Source: Rhytidiadelphus loreus
Lineage: Eukaryota > Streptophyta > Bryopsida > Hypnales > Hylocomiaceae
Assembly (NCBI GenBank): GCA_947034895.1
Contig: OX344764.1
Coordinates: 74,815,348 to 74,879,347 of the forward strand
DNA: 64,000 nucleotides
Direction: 5' to 3'
The position numbers and the translations under genes were made by a program. Numbering within the stretch: position 1 is the first letter of the stretch; every line of letters begins with the position of its first letter. The notes under the pieces are model-generated. The model was not told the origin of the DNA and searched no databases. It was given only the letters and a program-made list of their open reading frames with translations. Below are positions 10,436 to 22,300 of this stretch, piece by piece.

Positions 10436-11769
10436 GAAGTGCATCCTGCCCAAATTCATCATTACGGCCTTAGGGGTCTTTGAATCCTTGATGTCACCAG
10501 CTGGCTGGCCTTCTGGTTCAATTTCATTTTTAATGTGGTTCCTTTGTGCCAATGGCGCTGGGATTTCATATGATCTAAAAATTAAAAAATAAATAGAAAA
10601 AAGGATGTGTGAATTTAGGAATTATCTAAAAGATTCACATATTTTTTTATATTGTTTTTACGTGCATGCATTGAGTTTATAATTTTCTCTTATTTTCTAG
10701 GGATGCAATTGAATTTCCTATGATATAAATTTTTGAATGAAATGAAGAATTGAACACATGGTAATTTAATTCTACTTATTTGAACTTCGAGAAAAAACTT
10801 AAAGCTTCTCATTGTCCAAATGAAGCTATGAGGTTTGTTTCTTGTATGTCAACACCTCATAAAATGGTCATTTCAAAACCAAAGACAAAAATTCTTTTAA
10901 ATGGTATTTTACATGAAGGGGATATTAGGGGCTTGCAAAGGTTTTGATACTCTAGCATGAAAACGTGTGGAAGTAGATTTCTAGAAGTCTCCCCCCCCCC
11001 TCCCTTTGAGTTGAATGAATTTATTGATTTCCAATGTATTGATTTCCATTCTTTAAATAATCATAAGGTGCCAAAATATTAGCGCCAATTATATCAAGTT
11101 AAATTAATTCTAGTATGAAATTATAACTTGCTCAATCACTAGGGTGGGACAACGTGCTATGAAAATAGTGCATACACTTGTCTTCTTATAACCTCACAAG
11201 TTCATGTGCACCCTACTAGGCATTCAAGCAAATTTTTTAAAGTCTAAACATCTACATGGTTAGGAAATGCAAGGACAAATGTTTCTTTCGTTGTGGATAC
11301 TAAAAGGCCATTTTTTTTTTTCATACGTACAACACACTTTGAATGGCTTGGGCACTCAAACCTCTAAAAGATTTGATCCATTGGAAAATTAATCAACTTT
11401 GAATATTACATGAATTGGACCTTGGGAATTGTTTGCAATTCAATAACTCCTTTCCATTTTGTTATTAGTTCTATTTGGAATTTTGGAGGGCATATTTGTT
11501 TATCCAAAATCAAAGACAAAGGATTGTGATTGTCACCCCCATTTGGACAACGAAAGGCCTAAACCCTATACCCTAAACCCTAACAAGAGTTTGGAGGCAT
11601 TGCATTAGTCAAAATATTACCTTTGAGTCCGTGGATTGCCTTGACATTTATGAAAACCAAGTCAATGCTTCGAACATTGAAACATTCCTTTATCAATGAG
11701 CACCCGCTACTAGTACAACGTCTCTACATTCCCAAATGAAAGAATCCTATGCTTCTGGAAATCAGGAGA
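10436..11769. other. AT-rich non-coding spacer
   Basis: No frame with coding character. It holds an interstitial telomere-like cluster near 11560-11582 (CCCTAAACCCT with one variant repeat) and homopolymer runs (C10 near 10990, T11 near 11310). Confidence 0.5.
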
Positions 11770-12380
11770 GGACTAGAGGACTCAAGAGGGTGAAAACAAG
11801 GCCCAAACTCCCCAAAGTGTGCTTGGGCGGACCTCGGGGAGGGAAGGGCGGACGGCAGCGTCGCAAATGCGGACGGACCCGTCGGAGGGGGAAAGCTGGT
11901 ACGTGAGCGGGGAGCGGCGAGCGGCGAGCAGGGAGCGGGGATTGGTGAGCGGGAAGAGACAATTTTGAAATTTTTGATCAAATAGATTGGAAAAAATGGA
12001 CGATAATTGGAACAAAAGTTTAGGAAAATATCTATGAAAGTTAAAAAAAGAATACATGGAAGGGTCAGTAAAATGGATGAGATTTTGCAGCCGAAGTTTT
12101 GAATTTAGGATTGATGGTAAACTAATGAAAGTGCTTAAGAAAATGGGTGCCCGAAGTTTAAAAAAATGGATGAAAGTGGATGAAAAAAATGAATGAATGT
12201 AGATGATGAAAGTGGATGAAAAAAAAGGATGAAAAAAAAGGATGAATGTAGATGATGAAAGTAGATGATGAAAGTAGATGGAAGACATGGATGTAATTCG
12301 GGGAAGTGGATGAAAATAATGGATGATATTGGATGCATGAAATCAATGTAGGGTCTTCTAACGAGATTAAAAGCATGCAT
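11770..12380 (-). repeat. Inverted CATCC-rich tract with GAGCGGGG and CGGACGG boxes
   Basis: On the minus strand, from 12380 downward: TTCATCC repeats (12345-12120), unique AT-rich DNA, then CCCCGCTC boxes (about 11960-11905) and a few CCGTCCGC units (11890-11825). This is the module order seen on the plus strand at 33.0-34.0 kb. Confidence 0.55.
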
Positions 12381-13149
12381 AAGTGACGCTAAATAATACA
12401 AAGAAAATCACAGAGAATTCCTCCGTGAAGAAAAGCATACACCATAATTATGAATAGCACGTTGTAGAAAATCCAACAGGAACTCCATGTCCAACAGAGA
12501 ATAGTGTGTAGAGAATGAAGGCTACATTGTAAGAAAACACTACGTAGGACTATACAAAACATGCCCTTGGAATTTATTAAATAGGTGGTTTTTGAAACCC
12601 AAATCACATGTCTTGGAACTTCCAAGATTCAACAAATTTCAGAAGATTTGAATATAAGTACACTACAGAATTGAATACGTCTTCAAATCTTTAAGCTCAC
12701 CATGTTATAACATTCATCATACACTTTCTTCGCCATATATCGATATTGGCTATTATCACTCTTGAACTAATGAATTGAAGAAGAGGTAGATCACAAAACG
12801 AATTTTGTGCAAAATTTTGTGGAAACAAAGTCTAAATCAAGCGAGTTGGGATCAGTGGCGAACTATAATTAAAAAATTCAAAAGTTGTAATAGACAATAG
12901 CGTCATCTGGCTGAAAAAAATGCACGATGAATGTTAGAAGATGGTGTTCTTGTACGATATTTTTCTTCTCTAGCAGCACATGTAACTTATACAGTCGGTT
13001 TGTAAGTTGGAGCGGTTTTACAACCTGGACAAGCAAGTAATGTGAATAAGCATTGCTAGGAATACGTTCATGTACATGTAATTGAGCTTCAGCTACTCTA
13101 TATTGAACTGCTGTATTTGGATCCTACTTCAACATCGTATTGTGCAATA
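12381..13149. other. Spacer without recognisable gene
   Basis: Short stop-interrupted frames only. It lies downstream of the possible exons at 13.1-13.6 kb on the minus strand and may hold their 3' untranslated region. Confidence 0.35.
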
Positions 13150-13338
13150 TCAAGTAATTGAAGACCAAGACAAGTATTTAGCAAATGGGGTGTATAACTC
13201 ACAAGGGGGGAAATATCCGGGTGTATCTCTTCCCCGTATAGCAGTAGCAAAATCATTGTAGTTCGGCCTACAAAGACCTGTGCTTTGGCAGGCCCTGTGC
13301 AACTGAGACATTGCTCGAATACTGTTCCGCGCCTCCGC
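13150..13338 (-). CDS. Possible 3'-terminal exon, unknown protein
   Basis: Minus-strand 63-codon segment that starts exactly after a good splice acceptor (pyrimidine-rich, TTTGTGTAG) and runs to TGA at 13150-13152. Its reading frame (AEARNSIRAMSQLH at the start, PNYNDFATAIRGRD in the middle) has balanced, protein-like composition. An upstream piece at about 13446-13600 (minus) could be a preceding exon, but its phase link is uncertain and it borders the 32-bp satellite. No family is recognised. Confidence 0.3.
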   Translation of the reverse strand, partial: AEARNSIRAMSQLHRACQSTGLCRPNYNDFATAIRGRDTPGYFPPCELYTPFAKYLSWSSIT

Positions 13339-13599
13339 CTACACAAACATGAAAACCAAATCTTAGATAATAAGATGTATACACTGTAAACGTAGTCGGC
13401 TTGACAAGAATCAAGAAAGAAGTGACATACTGGTTAACGAGGACTTCAGAAAACATACAATGGATATGTGGTGTCGTCTAGATATATAGTTTGAACAGCG
13501 CTACACAAAAATTCTATCAACAAAGTACAGCCAGTCAATCCCCGCGGAGCGATATGAACTTTGAAGATAACCTTATCCTTCCAAGATGATACAAACCCA

Positions 13600-15210
13600 C
13601 AGGGCAGCGCAAGCTTCCGCGAGGGGTTGTCGCAAGACAACCCAACCTCTTGGAAGGGGCTGCCCCACGGAAGCACTAAACCCGCGAGGTAATGCCGCGG
13701 GGCCGTACTGTCCCCACGAGGGGCTGCCGGGGGCAGTACTTTCCTCGCGAGGCGCAGCCGGGGGTAGCACAACCCCCGTGAAGCGCTGCGGGGGGACAGT
13801 ACAGCCTTCGCAAGGCGTTGCCTCAAGGAAGCATCGTCCCCGCGAGGGGCTGCCTAAGACAACAGACCCCCCAAGAGGTGTTGCCCCAGGGTAGTACAGT
13901 CCCCGCGAGGGACTGCCCCATGGTAGCACAGGTCCCGCAAGGGGCTGCGCCAAAGCAGTACCGTCCCCGCGAGGGGCTGCCCCAGGGCAGCACCATCCCC
14001 GCGAGGGGCTGCCCCAGGGCAGCACCATCCCCGCGAGGGGCTGCCCCAGGGCAGCACCGTCCCCACGAGCCGCTGCCCAAAGGCAGCACCGTCTCGCGAG
14101 GGGGTGCCCCAAGGTAGCACGGTCCCCGTGAGGTGCTGCCCCAAGGTAGCACTGTCCCCGCGAGGCGCTGCCCCAGGGGAGCACCGTCCCTGCGGAGGGC
14201 TGCCCAAAGACAGCATTGTCCCCGCGAGGCGCTGCCCCAGGGCAGCACCGTCCCCGCGGAGGGCTGCCCAAAGGCAGCACCGTCTCGCGAGGGGGTGCCC
14301 CAAGGTAGCACGGTCCCCGTGAGGTGCTGCCCCAAGGTAGCACTGTCCCCGCGAGGCGCTGCCCTAGGGGAGCACCGTCCCCGCGGAGGGCTGCCCAAAG
14401 ACAGCATTGTCCCCGCGAGGCGCTGCCCTAGGGCATCACCGTCCCCGCGGAGGGCTGCCCAAAGGCAGCACCGTCTCGCGAGGGGGTGCCCTAAGGTAGC
14501 ACGGTCCCCGCGAGGGGCTACCCTAGGGCAGCACTGTCCCCGCGAGGCGCTGCCCTAGGGCAGCATTGTCCCCGCGAGGCGCTGCCCCAGGGCAGCACCG
14601 TCCCCGCGAGACGCTGCCCCAGGGCAGCACTGTCCCCGCGAGGCGTTGCCCCAAGGCAGCACCGTCTCGCGAGGGGGTACCCCAAGGCAGCACTGTCCCC
14701 GCGAGGGGCTGCCCTAAGGCAGCAAAGCCCCCGCGAAGCGCTGCCCTCAAACAGCACAGACCCCGCGAGGGGCTGCCCCAAGGCAGCACTGTCCCCGGAA
14801 GGGGCTACTCCAAGGCAACATAGTCCCCGGGAGGCTCTGCCCCAAGGCAACAGAAACCCCAGGAGGGGCTGCCCCAAGGCAGCACAAACCTCGCGAAGGG
14901 CTGCTGCGGGCTAGCGCAACCTTGGATGGGGCTACCTTGGGGCATCTCCGTCCCCGGGACGCGCTGCCCCAGGCAGCATAGCCCCGCGTGGTTGCGCTGT
15001 CCCGCAGCCCAACCCTACGATGGGTTCTCTGGGGGCAGCAATATCCCCGGGAGGGGCTGCGGTAGGGAGGGAAACCTCCCTGGGAAGAGGTGCCCAGGGG
15101 CTGCGCAACCTCCCTAGGAGGGGCTGCGGCCGGCAGCACCAACCTCGGGCTGTGCTGCCAGAGGGCAGTACAATACCCGCGAGGGGATACTGCGCCACAG
15201 CACACTCCCT
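13600..15210. repeat. 32-bp GC-rich satellite, about 50 units
   Basis: Tandem array with a 32-bp period, best preserved at 13.9-14.8 kb and diverging at both ends. Each unit holds two potential hairpins: GCTGCCCCAGGGCAGC (7-bp stem, 2-nt loop) and CCCCGCGAGGGG (4-bp stem, 4-nt loop). Spacing is constant and there are no unique spacers. The array stays open in several frames because the unit lacks stop codons; these frames are not treated as genes. Confidence 0.85.
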
Positions 15211-16398
15211 ACCATGCGGGGTTATTAGTGGCTGCTTAGAGCCTCGAATAGGATTGCGGGGCATCGGGATAGTCCTTTGTCAATGCTCCTTTAGGGCAGC
15301 ATATATTCCTGAACCCGATTGGAATTAGTGGGGGGGAAGTGGGAGTGGAGACCCCAGAAGGGGTTGACTTGGGGTTTTTTAGAGCGAAAACCGCAAGGAA
15401 TAATCTGCATGAACACTGTGGAGGTACATTGGAGCAAGGCAGCCCCCTCTGATATTAGGAGGGAAATAAGATAGACCTGTGAAACGAGAAGTCGACAAGC
15501 CCACACAGCAACGAAGAGAGAAAGGATTGCATGATAGTCGGATTTTGCTGGAGTACTGCAATAATGGAATACTGCTATAACTATAGCGGTAGGTTAGGGT
15601 GCATGATACGACATAGTCCACTTTTTAAAAGAAATTGGAATATCATCGATCTCTGAATATGATATTCATAAAGGACAATATGCTTTAAGAAGATAACCAT
15701 TTACGATAGTAATACTATGTGCCATCGTGTAGTCCACGCCTTCACATTAGTGAAGAAAATCAAGTAGAAGCCTGGAATTTATACTGGGGGGCAGACTGTG
15801 TTGAGGGAAGGACCAGCTCTCGGGACCGAGATCAGTGTTTAGGGTGCATTCGTCTTGCTCAGTGCAATCAATGATTCATTGGTGGGGACAGAAATTAGAA
15901 AACTAGAAATTGAAGGAAAGGTCCGTAGACTGTGGTAGAGAAATTCAGAACCCTGAGAGGGACTAAAGTTTAATCTGAAATACATAATCTTCTATTATTC
16001 CCCCTATTCCGCGAATGAAAGAAGCGAGAGATAACTAGAGTTTGTCAAATTACAGAAGAATGCACCAGTGATATTAAAATAAAATGCAGAAGTGACAGTC
16101 CCGGTTTCAATTTTGAATTCGGGTTGTATCTCCTTGAATTGCTTTGTTACATAACATAATGAACAACAAGTTATGGATAATAAGTGAAAACCAAGACAGA
16201 GGTCATAGACTGTAAGGTGAGGCGGATAACCGGATTAATAATAATTAGAGCTTCAACAAGAAAGATGTAATGCCCATTCAATCATGCAACTACAGAGTAC
16301 CCTTCAAGTGAACCTGTAGATAATCCGAATTTAATACATGAAAAAAGTAATATGCGTCACCAAAATGAAAACGGTAATGTCAAGTTATGACTTCAACA
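15211..16398. other. Spacer downstream of the methyltransferase-like gene
   Basis: No coding frame supported. It probably contains the 3' untranslated region of the minus-strand gene ending at 16399; I saw no decisive polyadenylation signal. Confidence 0.4.
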
Positions 16399-19300
16399 TT
16401 AGTCAGAGGATAAGGAACTGCCCTCACTGTCAGATGTTTCCATATCCGACTCAACAGCGGAGTCATCAATAAACTGAAGAACACGAGGATCAACAAGAGT
16501 AGCCCTATAACTAGGCCTAGGGTTTAGGGCAACATAATCCCTTGAAAGAGATTCCGCGTATTCGGGAAGTAGAAACGGTTTTGGTGGACTTGGAAAAAAT
16601 GAAGGGTTTTCGAAGAATGGAATATGTGAGCCGCGTCTCACTTTTGCCGCTTGCCTATACAATCAAGTAAACCATATATTAGATGAAGGGTAAATTAGAC
16701 CCAAATAAATTAATCAATGAGGAAGCTGAACCGGTGTGACTTACTTACTGAAGAATGAAGTCTTCACAATCTGTTGTGCTGGCACTTCTTCCTCATCCAA
16801 ATCAACTGCAGCATCAACGCCGCGTGTGTCTGCGGTAGGAAGAAACGGAGCTTGACGAATGACTGGTTTGATAAGGGCCTCAAAGATAGCCTCATCTTCC
16901 TCGAAGGCTAAAACATGACGTCCAGTGGCTCGGCAAGCCAGAATGCTAGTCCCTGCGCATCCGTCACATTTATGAGATGTCTTCCAAATAATAGAAAATG
17001 AAGGTGACAGAAGAATGTATTTAATACTCATTGAAATGTACCTGTAGCTGCCGTGCAGTCGACGACAACGGATCCAGGTTCGCAGCACCCTTCCACAAGC
17101 ATCGCCATGAAACCCGACGCCTTCTCTCTAGGACCGTGCCATGGTTTGTCACCATTCATGGTGACCTCCTCGGCGAAGCATAGGTTCCTTAGGCAATCAT
17201 CCTTGCCTACGGTGACGCTGACCTTCGCATGTGAAGGAACATGCTGGAACGGGAAGTCGTCCTCCGTTTTTGGTCCAGATTTCTTGACCACAAGAGCGAT
17301 TGAAAACCGTTGGGTCTGAAACAAGAAAGAATCATTTATTAGTCAATCGTTTAGGTGAATTTCCGAATAAGACGAAAATGAATATGAAATGGATATTACC
17401 GTCTTCTTGGGATCAATTGCTGATGTCAAGTGAAGGTGGTTCATACCCCACCAATCCACGAGAATCTTGAATCCATATTCTTTGCAGCATCCAAGAAGTT
17501 GGCTCCGTTGCGACTTTGAAGAGGATGGGTACATCACAATAAGTGCTCCATTGTCGTGTAGATAACCAGCTGCAAAGTCAAAGACTGGAATCAACCAGTC
17601 ATCAGAGAAGTGGTTCCACGTCGGAATCGATGCAGGAGGAGCAGATACGGTAGGCACATGGAGTCCTTCTGGAACATCAACAAGAATCAAGTCGACCGCG
17701 GACTCTGTAGTCAGGACTCCGTCAAAGTATCGTTGTTTATCGCCAGCATGCTGCATTAAAACATTCAGAGGAGATTAAGTACTTGGAAAATTCCAAAAAC
17801 GGTTTTGAAGACACACTGAAATTATAAGACAAGCGATGAACAAAAAGAATATGAGATTGGCATATATCATATTCATGTTCCGTGAAGGATTGAATTCAAT
17901 AGAAAATAAGCCAGAGAACCGAAATACCATGGATAAAAAGCCTTCGATGGCTTCAAGGGCCTTCTTGTCACGGGTTAGACCCCGCAACGAAATATTCAAA
18001 ATGCATTCGTCAATAGCTGGGTCAGAATCCAAGTGATGAATAGGTGGCGTAAGACCATGAACGAGTCGATCCTGAGTCAGCGAAAAGCTGGACGATGTGT
18101 CCTTGACGTCTGCGGCGCTAGTTGCTGGCTCCTGCAAGGGAGTCTCGGCCTTCCTCTTCTTGCCCTTCTTTTTTGCCTTCTCTTGATCCTTCTCGGCCTT
18201 TGCTGCCAGTCTCTTGAGTTTTATATCCTCCGTCTTCTTCTTTGCCTCCTCCAGCCTCTCCACCTTCTTCTTGTCAAACGCATCCCGTTTGGCAATGGCC
18301 TTCGATCGGGCTTCTGGATCAAGTCCAGCAAACTCATCGAATTCAGGCTCAACAACCGGTGTTTCCTTCAATGTCTTGAACAAAGGTGCCTCCTCGGGTG
18401 GAATGGATCCCAAGTTGCACTCAATGTACCAAGGGCAGGCTTGAAGATGTGGAGTGGTCCAGTTTCGGAGCTGCCATGCTGAAAACATGCAGTCATCCCT
18501 CGATCTATCCAACCAAGCCGTCAGGAATGGTGGCAAGTCAGCCTTGGCTATGGCCTTCTTGGCATACAACTCGAACTTGAAATACCTGTGCAAATAAAAA
18601 GGAAGATGACAATGATGGAACATGTAACGTACAAATTCTTGTTTGGATTAAGCACACCAATATGATGACATCTCACCGAACTTAGTGAAGCATACAAAGC
18701 ACGTACTCTAAAGCATAATTGAATGAACCACCAAAGAGGGTTTAAATTAGAGTAAAATGAATGAAAGGAAGTTTTAGCAAGTATCCCATGTTGCAAGAGT
18801 GACGCACTGATTTTAGTGGTCTCGGCACCGAGACTACCATCCCAAGGACCCTGAGCATGTACAAACGTGGAGAATCGGTAAAGGAAGTACATGAAGGAAG
18901 GAGTGAAAAATACCTATAGATGACACGGTGAACCGCCAGCATTGCGCCCTTGTAGTCTTTGAAGTTGTCTGACTTCTTGTAAGCGTCTCCCCCCCTAAAC
19001 ATACCCGTGTAGGCAATATCCCACACCTTCATTCTCCATCCCTCAATATATTCCTTCAGTGTTTCTGGTTCAGTTGGAACGGACATGTTCACAGGAACAT
19101 TATCTGCCCGCATTATAGAGTCTAACAACTCGGAAGCCGCCTCTTCCAACTATCACATACAGTATCACGGATGTTAGATTTACAATCAGAAATCCATATC
19201 AGAGAGAAATGAAATAAAACAATAGTGAGGCAGAATCAAAAACGATTCATAGAATGCATACCCCCGAGTACCAACATGCCCTAGCCAGAAACAATGCCAA

Positions 19301-22300
19301 CTTTTCCTCGTTCACGGGACGAGGTGGAAACCGACGCGCCTCTCTAGTGGGGCCGGATGCATTCATCCACTTCAGCCATTTCACTTTTGACTCCGCAGTA
19401 GCATTTGCAGTGGCCATCATTTGCAGCTTTTCTAGAGTTAACTTTGGAACTGAAAATAGATTCCAGTGTCGTTCGATCTGCATCAATTGGGGAAGAAGTA
19501 ATGAATCACCATCTATATCTTAGAGAATCAACAAGTGAACTATGAAGTACGGATTACAACATACCTCCAAGAGCCAATCAGGTCCTAGGACGGGATTGGC
19601 GACTGCCACTATCTTGGACAATTTTTTCTGGTACTTCTCGTTCGATTCTTTGATGGAGACCCTCATGGCCGTGGCAACTCCATCCGGCGTCATATCCTCA
19701 GCCAAAATGTCCTCTTTATATTTTCGAATAGCCACCTCCGCCGCCGCCGAAATCTCTTGCTGAGACAATGCATATCACCCATGAACAATGAGAAAGAGAA
19801 TCAAATGCACAGACCTTGTACATGAGTCCAATAGTGACAGTTGCTCACCTTGAAGATGAACGAAGTGAAGACCTCTAATGGCACCGTATACCATTTAGAT
19901 CGAGTATTGTTCTGACAGATCTTGAACTCTTTGGCAGAGAGTAACTCAGTGAACTTGTCTAGTTCCATTGTCCCGTATTTCTGCACTCGAAAGAGGGTGT
20001 GTACGAGATTGGTTTTGACATGATAGCTCTCTGTATGCCTGTATCTCAGAAGACATTACAATTAGGATCATCGAACCAGAATAAAAAGTATTAGAGTTGG
20101 AAATCTAAATATAACAATCATATGAATTGACAACGGGAAGCTCACTTGTTGATGTTGTGCATAGCTTGCATCGCAACCCCAATACGTCCTCGTGTATCCA
20201 ATACGATAGAGTCGACAATGATGTGCCAACTCCTGTCCGTGGCATGTAGCCGACTGATGTGGTTCATCCACGCAATTCTCCTGTGGTTTCCATCACAAAT
20301 GAAAAACTTTTGATCCACCAAATGCTTGAGCACAGGATCAGACCTCAAGAAGTTGTTGAATTCATCATTGACGGAATTCCACAATAATCCCCATTCAATC
20401 TTCTCTGCATCAGAGAATACCTCACCGTCCCCATCTTCATTTGAGATAGAAACATAAAACACTCGAGCCCCTTCTTCGTACCCCCCCGTGAACTGATGCT
20501 CCAACAATGTCAAGTCGCAGGCCAAAGTTGGTCTCACTATTGGCATAGGCACAAGCCTGCACAATGGGATCTTCATGCGGGATGCCTCCGTGGATGTCAA
20601 CCTCAAACCGTGGAGAATTGAAACAGTGTCCAATTTTTGTGACTTCCTGATGTCATCCTCCATTGCATCCTTCCCCACTCCTGGAATATCCATATCTTCC
20701 TTGTCTGATTCAGATATAATTTCGGGATTTCTCTGATCCTCCATCATCGCAGAACCGGTGATAGTGGGGGGCTTCAACATTGACTTCGACATTAAGCTGG
20801 TCTGCGACAAGGTAGGATATCATGCGCGATTATTATAATGTAACAAGTAGCTATATGTATAGTTGTCATTCCACACTCCTACATCAAGCTGTTAAAATAT
20901 GTCTCATAAAACATAAATATAGAAATGAGAATCCCATTCAAATGCCACATTCGCATTTGTCGTTCAATGGTCTATAATGCCCACAACACCATATCAGGAT
21001 GTCGGCATCCGTGTCAACTGCGGATGTCACCTCTAATTCTGCGTGATCACAAGTGCAGTACTCAATAGTCTCATGAGTTAGAGAATTCGAATCACTATCG
21101 TTTGTTGATCCAATAGAAGAACTCTTGGACCTGTCTCCACTCACACGCCTCTCTAAGCCTCTACTAACACCCTGAATTCGTATTCCATGTTGCCTCGCAG
21201 AACTTACTAGTGGTTGCGATGGAATCTGGACTTGGTCACCCATCTCCGTCGACGTGTTCCGAAGGAGCTCGACCTCCACCTCTAGTGGCTGGTTCCCCAC
21301 CGCCAGTGGCTGCAGCTGGACATCCACCTCCAGTGTCTCGACGCGGTCCACCACCTCCAGTGGTTGAACCTCAGAGTCTTCTTCCACAAGGGGGGGCTTG
21401 GGGACCTCCACAGTTGGTCCCATCTCAGACGAGAGAATCCGTTCCTGCACATCACCAAATCAACCTCACCGTAAGCCAAATGAAAAAGAACAAGCCACCG
21501 AGCGAGTCCAACAGTGCGGACTCCAAAACGACGTTGAGCAGGCCCTTGAGGCAGCATCACAGTTCCGCACCCCAACAAATGAATACCTATCCACATACAT
21601 AAACTCCGGTAGCCAAAGCAAAGCTCAACAGCGTGGACTCTCTGCCTCATGGACGGTGGCCACACAGGCTGCACCCCACCAAATGAAAACCGAACCGCAT
21701 ACACAAACCCGTTGGCCCACGGGCAATCCCAACAGCCTGAACTTCAAGACATGGGGGGCCGAGACCTTGGGGAGCTGGCCTTCAATGCTGCACCCCACCA
21801 AATGAAAACCAAAACGCATATACATGCAAGGGTCCCCACGGGCAAGCCCAACAGGTTGAACTTCATGCCCTCGGGGCCGAGACCTAGGGGAGCTAGCCTT
21901 CAGTGCTGCACCCCACCAAATGAAAACTAAAACGCATACACAAGAAAGGGTCCCCAAGGGCAAGCCCAACAGGCTGAACTTCATGGCCTCGGGGCCGAGA
22001 CCTTGGGGAGCTAGCCTTACAAGCTGCACCCCACCAAATGAAAACTAAAACGCATACACAACAAAGGATCCCCACGGGCAAGCCCAACAGGCTGAACTTC
22101 ATGGCCTCGGGGCCGAGACCTAGGGGAGCTAGCCTTCAGTGCTGCACCCCACCAAATGAAAACTAAAACGCATACACAACAAAGGATCCCCACGGGCAAG
22201 CCCAACAGGCTGAACTTCATGGCCTCGGGGCCGAGACCTTGGGGAGCTAGCCTTACAAGCTGCACCCCACCAAATGAAAACTAAAACGCATACACAACAA

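Noticed and set aside
13600..15210. Array of short repeats resembling CRISPR
   Set aside because: Continuous 32-bp satellite without unique spacers, in a eukaryotic setting with no cas genes.
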